Origin: Myxococcota bacterium
Lineage (GTDB): Bacteria > Myxococcota > Polyangia > GCA-2747355 > JAKLHH01
Direction: 5' to 3'
Assembly: GCA_022710245.1 (NCBI GenBank)
Contig: JAKLHH010000064.1
Location: 1-14,073, forward strand
Length of the DNA: 14,073 bases
Part shown: in pieces, positions 7,784 to 13,183 of the stretch
Numbering within the stretch: position 1 is the stretch's first letter
Layout: each line of letters begins with the position of its first letter
Notes under the pieces: model-generated
The model's database searches: none
What the model saw: only the letters and a program-made list of their open reading frames with translations
What the model was told of the DNA's origin: nothing
Position numbers and translations under genes: made by a program

Positions 7784-8020
7784 GCCCAGGCGAAAGAGGT
7801 CGATTCCGGCGAGAACCTGGTCGTGCTCGTCCCTCAGGACTTGGGCGTCTTCGTAACCCTCGAAGCGGACTCCGACGCCGGCGAGCCCACGCTCGGCTGC
7901 ACCGCTTCAGTGCAAACCTATGTTGACCTCCTCCACTGCGGTGGACGCGGCGAAGAAGCGGCGCAGGCCCTGCTGGAGCAGAAGATCCTTCCGCCGTGGA
8001 AGGCCGTTGCACGCAAATGA
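7667..8020 (+). pseudogene. C-terminal fragment of an AbiEi-type (type IV toxin-antitoxin) antitoxin
   Basis: The frame after TGA 7664-7666 reads TGLAVYAAFSAAERQAPHVR, then RTWLYVG, VDSGENLVVLVPQDLGVF, SVQTYVDLLHCGGRGEEAAQ and ILPPW. This pattern (VDSGxNVxLLxPxDxGVF, then SPxQxYLDL and GRGxEAA) is the C-terminal part of AbiEi-family antitoxins (COG4861), transcriptional regulators paired with AbiEii nucleotidyltransferase toxins. About 117 codons remain. The N-terminal wHTH part is missing, and the first usable start in frame is GTG 7721, inside the conserved part. Codon use is visibly less GC-biased than in neighbours (AAA, GTA, GAA, CTT), consistent with horizontal acquisition. Its stop (8018-8020) overlaps ATG 8017, which opens only seven codons (MTRELIG), possibly the vestige of the toxin start. 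Family assignment is from pattern memory, not a search. Confidence 0.6.
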
Positions 8021-8137
8021 CCCGTGAGCTGATCGGCTGACGGTCATGCCGGGCTCCCTCCGCTTCGCTCGCGGGACCTGATCCTCGAGGGGGGTGGAGC
8101 GACGTTCAGACGGAGAGGCGATCGAGGGAAGGGCGAG

Positions 8138-9628
8138 CTACTTCTTCTTGCTGCTCTGGCTCAGCTTGCGAGCCAGCAGATCGCCGAGGGTGCCGAGGGA
8201 CGCAGGTGCCTTGCCGTCGCTGGCAGGGGCGCCGGCCGCGGGCGCGCCGCCGCCGACGAAGGAGCTGAACTCCGCCCGCTCCTCGTGCTCGGAGGCCGCG
8301 CGGAGCGAGAGGCGGAGCTTGCCGCCCTCCTCGACGGAGACGATCATCGCCTTCAGCTCGGTGCCCTCGGGGAAGGAGCGCCGCAGGTTGGCGTTGCGGC
8401 CGCTCCCCGTCTCCTCGGTGGGGATCAGGCCGCGCCCGCCGCGGGTGACGCCCTTCAGCCGCACCAGCAGGCCGAACGGCTTCACCTTGTCGACCACCAC
8501 CTCGACCACGTTGCCGACCGACTGCTCGCCGCTGGCCGCGCCGCCGAGGCCGCTGCCGGCCGCGCCGCCGCGGAGCGAGAGCGAGATCCGGTGCGTCGCG
8601 GGGTCCAGCTTGAGGATGGTGGCCTTGACGCTCTGGCCCACCTGCAGGACGTCGCTCGGGTGGTTCACCCGGCGATCGGAGAGCTCGGAGACGTGGATCA
8701 GCCCGTCGACGCCCGGCGCGATCTGCACGAACGCGCCGAAGGGCTGCATGCGCACCACCTTGCCCTCGACCTCGTCGCCCTCGTGCAGGTGACCGGCGGC
8801 CGCCCAGGGATCACCGAGGAGCGCGCGGATCGAGAGCGCCAGGCGCTGGCGGTCCGGGTGCTTCGGATCGGCCTCGATCTTCGTCAGCTTCACGCGCACC
8901 TTCTGGCCCACGCGGAGCGCGTCCTGCGGGTGCTCGATGTGCCCGTGCGTGATCTCGGAGATGTGCACCATGCCCTGCACGCCGCCGATGTCGACGAAGG
9001 CGCCGTACGGCTGCAGCGTCTTGACCTCGCCCTCGAACTCCGCGCCGACCTTCAGCTGATCCTGGATCGCCTCGGCCTCTTCCTGCCGCGCCTCCTCGAG
9101 GAGCGCGCGCCGGCTGACCACCACCTTGCGGCCGCCCTCGGAGTACTCGATGACGCGGAACTCGTAGACCTTCTCCAGGTGCTGCGTGGCGTCCTCGCAG
9201 TAGCCGAGCTCGATCTGCGAGATGGGGCAGAAGGCGCGGGTGCCGTGCAGGTCGACCTCGAGGCCGCCCTTGTTGACGCCGGTCACGCGCCCCTCGACGG
9301 GGATGCCCATGTCGTGGGCGTCCTCGAGGGCCTCGGCGTTGAGCGCCTTCCTGGCCAGGCTGTAGGAGAGGACGACCTCGGGCTCGGTGGCGAGGACGTA
9401 GGCCTCCACCTCCTCGCCGACCTTCACCATCACCTGCCCGTCGTCGTTCATCACCTCTTTGAGATCGAGGGCGGCCTCGGACTTCGCGCCGACGTCGATG
9501 AAGACGTGGCTGCTGCCCACCGAGACCACCATGCCCTTGACGATCTCGCCCCGCTCGAGCCGGCGCCTCCGGAAGAAACGGAAGTCGAACTCCGGATCGC
9601 TTGGCTTGGGAAGGAACTCGTCACTCAT
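8138..9628 (-). CDS. S1 RNA-binding domain protein, ribosomal protein S1-like (rpsA-like)
   Basis: A 496-aa cytoplasmic RNA-binding protein with five S1 (OB-fold) domains at roughly residues 27-94, 108-180, 195-270, 283-352 and 370-450. Domains 3 and 4 carry the canonical signatures PYGAFVDIGGVQGMVHISEI and PFGAFVQIAPGVDGLIHVSE. The first two are more divergent, as in ribosomal S1 where they contact the ribosome. E. coli S1 has six domains, so this is either a shortened S1 that holds mRNA on the 30S subunit or a paralogue. The tail is Ala/Gly-rich and ends SQSSKKK. The start ATG 9628 is preceded by AAGGTGGAG about 5 bases away; an in-frame extension to 9691 exists but adds low-complexity residues with no ribosome site. 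It is flanked by an AbiEi remnant downstream and a long leader with REP-like repeats upstream. Codon pattern and domain integrity suggest a functional gene. Confidence 0.88.
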   Translation of the reverse strand: MSDEFLPKPSDPEFDFRFFRRRRLERGEIVKGMVVSVGSSHVFIDVGAKSEAALDLKEVMNDDGQVMVKVGEEVEAYVLATEPEVVLSYSLARKALNAEALEDAHDMGIPVEGRVTGVNKGGLEVDLHGTRAFCPISQIELGYCEDATQHLEKVYEFRVIEYSEGGRKVVVSRRALLEEARQEEAEAIQDQLKVGAEFEGEVKTLQPYGAFVDIGGVQGMVHISEITHGHIEHPQDALRVGQKVRVKLTKIEADPKHPDRQRLALSIRALLGDPWAAAGHLHEGDEVEGKVVRMQPFGAFVQIAPGVDGLIHVSELSDRRVNHPSDVLQVGQSVKATILKLDPATHRISLSLRGGAAGSGLGGAASGEQSVGNVVEVVVDKVKPFGLLVRLKGVTRGGRGLIPTEETGSGRNANLRRSFPEGTELKAMIVSVEEGGKLRLSLRAASEHEERAEFSSFVGGGAPAAGAPASDGKAPASLGTLGDLLARKLSQSSKKK

Positions 9629-9810
9629 GGATGCTCCACCTTCATTGCTCGTGGCGGCTCGGCCCCTGTTGCCCCTCCCGGGTGGCGCCACGAGTGCGCG
9701 CCGGAGGAAACCGCACCCGGACCCCGCCTGTCAAGGACGCTTAGCAGCTCTCCGCGTCTTCGGCTGGCGCCGTCTCCTGCCGACGCTCCAGCATCCAGCA
9801 GCCGGAGCCC

Positions 9811-9893
9811 GAGGACCCGCAGCTCCGCGGTGAAGGGCGAATTCGCCCTGCGCCTGCTTCGGAGGCTTCGCGGTGAAAGGCGAAGTGTCGCGG
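9811..9893 (-). repeat. REP-like palindromic repeat, about one and a half units
   Basis: Read on the minus strand this holds TTCGCCTTTCACCGCGAAGC, CTCCGAAGCAGGCGCAGGGC, then GAATTCGCCCTTCACCGCGG and AGCTGCGGGTCCTC. The same pattern, TTCGCCCTTCAYCGCGGAGC followed by a CCTCC/GGAGG hairpin and AGCAGGGC, forms the array at 12881-13066. Here it lies in the leader region upstream of the S1-domain gene and outside recognised coding sequence. Confidence 0.65.
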
Positions 9894-9962
9894 CGCTGCC
9901 CAGGTCGGGCGGTCGGGCGTAGCTGCCGCGACCAATAACTGGCCTGGTTGGCCCGGTTGGCC

Positions 9963-9980
9963 CGCGACGGAGGTGTCGCG
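9963..9980 (+). promoter_or_regulatory. Inverted repeat just upstream of the M23 promoter (possible operator)
   Basis: CGCGAC (9963-9968) and GTCGCG (9975-9980) pair perfectly around the loop GGAGGT, 11 bp upstream of the -35 box and followed by AAAAAA. The A-run on the plus strand rules out an intrinsic terminator in that direction. An operator or leader structure is an inference. Confidence 0.3.
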
Positions 9981-9991
9981 AAAAAACAATT

Positions 9992-10019
9992 TTGACGATC
10001 GCGAAGGTTATGGTACAAA
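9992..10019 (+). promoter_or_regulatory. Sigma-70-type promoter for the M23-family gene
   Basis: TTGACG (9992-9997, five of six to consensus -35) and TACAAA (10014-10019, four of six to -10) are separated by 16 bp in an AT-rich island. Transcription would start near 10026, leaving a leader of about 95 nt before the GTG at 10121. This is the best promoter match seen in the window. Confidence 0.55.
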
Positions 10020-10042
10020 GGACACCTTCCGATAATTAGAAC

Positions 10043-10074
10043 TAGAAGGAAGTAGTTTCTAGAAGGAAGTTTCT
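10043..10074 (+). repeat. 17-bp-period direct repeat in the M23 leader
   Basis: TAGAAGGAAGT occurs at 10043-10053 and again at 10060-10070, each followed by a TTTCT-like tail, giving a head-to-tail pair with a 17-bp period. It lies just after the predicted transcription start. It could be a regulator-binding site or an RNA leader element. Confidence 0.6.
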
Positions 10075-10120
10075 CGAACGCGAAGCTGACCGAGACACCG
10101 AGCCCAGGACCAACGTTAGC

Positions 10121-10987
10121 GTGAGACGCCCCTGGACACTGCTGCTGCTCATCGGCCTCATCGCCCTCCCGGTCGAAGGCGAGGCCCGCCACGCCTCCAG
10201 GTCGCATCGCAAAGTCCATAACTCCCGGAAGGTTAGCCGAGCGAAGCGGGCCCACCGCCACCGCGCGCACCGGCCGCGTCAGGATCGGCAGCGGACCGGC
10301 GAGGCACGGCTCGAGGTCGGCGCGGTGGTCAAGCCGTCCGAGTTCCGTATCCGCAGCCCGTTCCCCTGCGGGGTGCCGCTGCGCGTGAACTGCGCCTACG
10401 GTCCGAGCTGTTCGCCAGCCCACAAGCGGACGCAGAGCGATAACGCGCCCAACGACCGCTACGCCGTGGATTTCACCCGCGACGAGTCGAACAACGGGTA
10501 CGACCGGGCCGTGACCGCGGTCGCCTCCGGGGTGGTGCTGCAGGCGGGGTGGACCCGCGGCGGCTGGTCTCCCTACGGGCAGGTCGTCTATATCCAGCAC
10601 GACTTCGAGGACGCCGAGGGCCACCGCTACCAGACCCTCTACGCCCACCTGAACCGGGTCAAGGTCCAGAAAGGACAGCGGGTCCGGCCGGGGATGGTGA
10701 TCGGGACCCTGGGCGGCTCAAGCAAGCACCGGCTCGGCCGGATGGGCCCCCACCTCCACTTCGCCATGTACCAGGACGCCAAGCCGACCCTCGGCGGCGG
10801 CCGGGCGGTGCTGCCGCAGCCGATGGGGCACTTCCAGGAGCTGCGGACTGGCCTGCACTTCATCTCCTGTGGCCACCCCGAGCCGCACCGCGTGGCGACC
10901 CTCGACCCGCGCGAGCTCGAGCAGCTCTCGCGCGCGGTGGGCGGCTGGGAGCCCGAGCCCGAGCCGACCTGCGCGGCCGAGCGCTAG
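10121..10987 (+). CDS. Secreted M23-family (LytM-like) protein with an unusual first zinc motif
   Basis: A 288-aa protein with a Sec signal (MRRPWTLLLLIGLIALPVEGEA), a very basic His/Arg/Lys stretch (about 23-60), then a peptidase_M23/LytM fold. Seen are AVDF (Asp117), AVASGVVLQAG, YGQVVYIQHD, TLYAHL (His176), KGQRVRPGMVIGTLGGSS and GPHLHF (His211, His213). The family cleaves peptidoglycan peptides in the periplasm using Zn2+ held by HxxxD and HxH. Here the residue four before Asp117 is Arg113, not His, so it may be a non-catalytic LytM regulator of amidases, or may ligate zinc differently. Cys at about 83, 91 and 97 just before the domain could form disulfides. The GTG start at 10121 is chosen because it gives an intact signal peptide; only a weak AGGA (10106-10109) precedes it. 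A promoter lies at 9992-10019. The vWA gene follows after 103 bp on the same strand. Confidence 0.85.
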   Translation: MRRPWTLLLLIGLIALPVEGEARHASRSHRKVHNSRKVSRAKRAHRHRAHRPRQDRQRTGEARLEVGAVVKPSEFRIRSPFPCGVPLRVNCAYGPSCSPAHKRTQSDNAPNDRYAVDFTRDESNNGYDRAVTAVASGVVLQAGWTRGGWSPYGQVVYIQHDFEDAEGHRYQTLYAHLNRVKVQKGQRVRPGMVIGTLGGSSKHRLGRMGPHLHFAMYQDAKPTLGGGRAVLPQPMGHFQELRTGLHFISCGHPEPHRVATLDPRELEQLSRAVGGWEPEPEPTCAAER

Positions 10988-11090
10988 ATCTTCATTTCAT
11001 CGTCGCAACGCTAACGCGGTCGTCTCTTCTTAGATCCGTTTCCCGACTGGCGCGTCTATAGGGACCGTGACTCCGAACAAGGAGCGTCCC

Positions 11091-12326
11091 ATGCACCAGG
11101 CCAGGAAGCGCACGGTCACCTTCAGCATCCTCATCGCGGCCGGCCTCGCGGTCGGTATCGCCCTCTACCTGCTGCCCCGCGGCGAGGAGGTCCTCGGCAC
11201 CGTCACCCCGCCAGGCCCGCCGGAGCCGGCCATGCCGCACGTCAGCCCGCCCCCGCCCACGGTGGCCGTCCCCGTGCCGCCAGTGCCCGTGCCACCCGTG
11301 CCGCCGCAGGTCCCGGCGAGGCGCCCGCAGGTCGACCTGGTCTTCGCTCTCGACACCACCGGCAGCATGAGCGGGCTCCTCGAGGGGGCCAAGCGCAAGA
11401 TCTGGTCGATCGCGAACCAGGTGCTGAGCGGGCAGCCCAAGCCCGACGTGCGCATCGGGCTGGTCGGCTACCGTGACCTCGGCGACGCGTACGTGACCAG
11501 GCCGTTCCCGCTCAGCGAGGATATCGACGAGGTCTACTCCAACCTGCGCCAGTTCCGCGCCGAGGGGGGCGGGGACACGCCCGAGCACGTCAACAAGGCG
11601 CTCGCCGACGCGCTCCGCAAGATGCAGTGGCGCGAGGGACAGAACGTCCTCCGCCTGGTCTTCCTCGTCGGCGACGCGCCTCCTCACGAGGGCCGCGAGG
11701 GCCTCTACTCCTCGGCGCTCGCCCGCGAGGCGGTGCGCAAGGGCATCATCATCAACACCGTGCGCTGCGGGGCGCAGGAGGACACCGAGCAGGCCTGGAA
11801 GCAGCTCTCCCTCGCGGCCGGCGGCATCTACACCAGCGTGCGCCAGGACGGCGGCATGGTCGCCATCGCCACCCCGCTCGACGACAAGCTCGCGGCCCTC
11901 AACGCCCGGCTCTCGGCGACGATGCTGGCCGCTGGCGGCGCCGGCGAGCGCGCGGCCGCGGCCCGGCGGCTGGCGGTGAACGCGTCGATGGACGGCTGGG
12001 CCCAGGCGGAGAGCGCCAAGTTCCGTGCGCGCTCGGGCAAGCTCGACTCCAGCGACCTGCTGGGCAAGATGGCCAAGGGGGCCAAGCTCGAGGCGATGAA
12101 GGACGAGGAGCTGCCCGCGGCCGTCGCGGCGGTGGCCCCGCCCAAGCGGACCGCGTACGTGGCCAAGGTCGCCCAGCAGCGCGCGGAGCTGCAGCAGGAG
12201 ATCGACAAGCTCGCGCGTGACCGCGACGCCTACATCAAAGCCAAGCGCCCCGCGACGGCCGGCGTCGACGACGCGGTGGCCGGCGCGCTGAAGAAGCAGG
12301 GCGCCAAGGCAGGGATCGCGTACTAG
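11091..12326 (+). CDS. Membrane-anchored von Willebrand factor A (vWA) domain protein
   Basis: A 411-aa protein. Residues 1-8 are basic, 9-28 form one transmembrane helix, and 40-80 are a Pro/Val-rich spacer. A vWA domain starts at about 83 (VDLVFALDTTGSM). The metal-ion-dependent adhesion site is complete: Asp88-x-Thr90-x-Ser92, Thr163 in GGGDTPEH, and Asp195 in FLVGDAPPH. The family binds protein ligands through a divalent metal. The topology implies a vWA domain displayed in the periplasm or at the cell surface. The C-terminal third (about 265-411) is Ala/Lys-rich, with a probable coiled coil (QQRAELQQEIDKLARDRDAY). The start at 11091 has AAGGAG six bases upstream; a GTG at 11067 in frame is less likely. 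It follows the M23 gene in the same direction, so both may act on the cell envelope, but no direct link is shown. Confidence 0.87.
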   Translation: MHQARKRTVTFSILIAAGLAVGIALYLLPRGEEVLGTVTPPGPPEPAMPHVSPPPPTVAVPVPPVPVPPVPPQVPARRPQVDLVFALDTTGSMSGLLEGAKRKIWSIANQVLSGQPKPDVRIGLVGYRDLGDAYVTRPFPLSEDIDEVYSNLRQFRAEGGGDTPEHVNKALADALRKMQWREGQNVLRLVFLVGDAPPHEGREGLYSSALAREAVRKGIIINTVRCGAQEDTEQAWKQLSLAAGGIYTSVRQDGGMVAIATPLDDKLAALNARLSATMLAAGGAGERAAAARRLAVNASMDGWAQAESAKFRARSGKLDSSDLLGKMAKGAKLEAMKDEELPAAVAAVAPPKRTAYVAKVAQQRAELQQEIDKLARDRDAYIKAKRPATAGVDDAVAGALKKQGAKAGIAY

Positions 12327-12343
12327 AGAGCCAGTCCCCCGTC

Positions 12344-12420
12344 TCACTCCCTCACTTCTTCACTCCCTCACTTCTTCACTCCTTCACTCCTTCACTCCTT
12401 CACTCCCTCACGTCACTCCC
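12344..12420 (+). repeat. Octamer tandem repeat TCACTYCY downstream of the vWA gene
   Basis: Eight uninterrupted 8-bp units (TCACTCCC, TCACTTCT or TCACTCCT) run from 12344 to 12407, then TCACG and one more TCACTCCC (12413-12420). The plus strand has no G within the eight-unit run, so an RNA from the other strand would carry repeated GGAGUGA. It begins 18 bp after the vWA stop. The rest of 12421-12571 has no recognised feature apart from the upstream alternative start of the sigma-like gene. Confidence 0.9.
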
Positions 12421-12571
12421 TCGCTGTCTCAATAGACGTTGCCGCAGCAGGTCGTCCTCGCCTGGCTCAGCCACTGGGCCTGAAGCTAGCCACGCCGCGA
12501 ACATTGACAACGCAGCGAAGGTGGGCCAAAAGACAGGAAACGAGCCTCCGACGGAAGGTAGTGGCGAGTCC

Positions 12572-13123
12572 ATGGAGATCCAGATCGACACGGCCAGCGA
12601 CCAAGCGATCCTCTCCGCGCTCCGAGAGGGCAAGCTCCGCCACGCCGCGGGCCTGATGGTTCGCTACTACGGGAACGCGATCTTCACCGTCTGCCGCAAC
12701 CGGCTCGTCCAGCCGGAGGCCGCCGAGGACCTCACCCAGGAGTGCTTCCGCCGCGCGTTCTCGGAGCTGGCCGGGCTGCAGGGCGCCTCGTCGCCGCTCG
12801 ACTGGCTCCTCCGTATCGCCGAGAGCTGCTGCGCCGACCGCCCCGGACCGGAGGCGTCCGCCGCCGGCACGAGCGAGGCGAATTCGCCCCTCATCGCGGA
12901 GCCTCCGGAGGAGGCGAGCAGGGCGACTTGCGGCGGTCTCATCCCGGAGCGGCCGGAGGCCGCGAGGACCCGCAATTCGCCCTTCATCGCGGAGCCTCCT
13001 AAGGAGGCGAGCAGGGCCACTTTGCCCTTCACCGCGGAGCGTCCGCAGGAGGCGAGCAGGGCGACTTGCCGGATCAGCGAGTCGCTGCAGCGGCGGCTCG
13101 AGATGCTCGCGTCGGCGCTCTGA
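12572..13123 (+). CDS. Short sigma-70 region-2 (ECF-like) protein with repeat-encoded C-terminus and no region 4
   Basis: A 183-aa protein. Residues about 10-90 match sigma-70 region 2 of ECF type: HAAGLMVRYYGNAIFTVCRN, PEAAEDLTQECFRRAF and SPLDWLLRIAESC, the part that binds core polymerase and the -10 element. Residues 104-165 are four tandem 15-16-residue units, (N/L)SPF(I/T)AE(P/R)P(K/E/Q)EASRAT, encoded by REP-like palindromic DNA. The protein then ends with RISESLQRRLEMLASAL. No region-4 helix-turn-helix is present, although ECF sigmas need one for -35 recognition. It may be degenerate, a partner of a separate region-4 protein, or a regulator. ATG 12572 is chosen since region 2 begins soon after; GTG 12521 would add 17 residues, and neither has a strong ribosome site. 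The M16 peptidase gene starts 60 bp downstream, so co-transcription is likely. Confidence 0.7.
   Translation: MEIQIDTASDQAILSALREGKLRHAAGLMVRYYGNAIFTVCRNRLVQPEAAEDLTQECFRRAFSELAGLQGASSPLDWLLRIAESCCADRPGPEASAAGTSEANSPLIAEPPEEASRATCGGLIPERPEAARTRNSPFIAEPPKEASRATLPFTAERPQEASRATCRISESLQRRLEMLASAL
12881..13066 (+). repeat. Four in-frame REP-like palindromic repeats inside the sigma-like gene
   Basis: Units 12881-12928, 12929-12973 (degenerate), 12974-13021 and 13022-13066 are 45 or 48 bp, all multiples of three, so the frame is kept. The core is TTCGCCCTTCAYCGCGGAGC followed by a hairpin (GCCTCC-TAA-GGAGGC in the third unit, GCCTCC-GGA-GGAGGC in the first) and AGCAGGGC, whose GGGC can pair with the leading GCCC. 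A related copy lies at 9811-9893 in non-coding DNA. Confidence 0.8.
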
Positions 13124-13173
13124 CGGAAGCGCCGCAGGCGCGGCGCGACACGACGGCGCGGCGCGGCCGCGCG

Positions 13174-13179
13174 AGGAGG
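13174..13179 (+). promoter_or_regulatory. Shine-Dalgarno deciding a TTG start for the M16 peptidase
   Basis: AGGAGG ends four bases before TTG 13184. It is the strongest ribosome site near the N-terminus of the peptidase reading frame, and no ATG or GTG precedes the conserved domain at a better distance. Confidence 0.6.
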
Positions 13180-13183
13180 GGCC

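Larger units (their letters stand above)
9629..10120. other. 492-bp intergenic region between the S1-domain gene and the M23 gene
   Basis: Divergent spacer. The half next to the S1-domain gene is GC-rich and holds a REP-like palindromic repeat (9811-9893). The half next to the M23 gene (about 9975-10075) is strikingly AT-rich for this DNA and holds a hairpin, a promoter and direct repeats. Open frames across it (for example 9741-9989 minus) have no start context and include the repeat, so they are not called. No convincing minus-strand promoter for the S1-domain gene was found. Confidence 0.7.

Noticed and set aside
7000..8012. Helicase frame extending upstream to 8012
   Set aside because: This part runs antisense or out of frame over the TPR gene and is low-complexity. 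The GTGA overlap and GGAGG place the start at 6998.
9963..9987. Hairpin plus A-run read as an intrinsic terminator
   Set aside because: The A-run follows the hairpin on the plus strand, and on the minus strand the T-run precedes it, so neither direction fits.
9741..9989. 82-codon minus-strand frame upstream of the S1-domain gene
   Set aside because: No ribosome site and no recognisable domain; it mainly translates the REP-like repeat.
9731..10648. Minus-strand 305-codon frame across the S1/M23 spacer
   Set aside because: It overlaps the well-supported M23 gene and promoter, and its content is the antisense of both plus the palindromic repeat.
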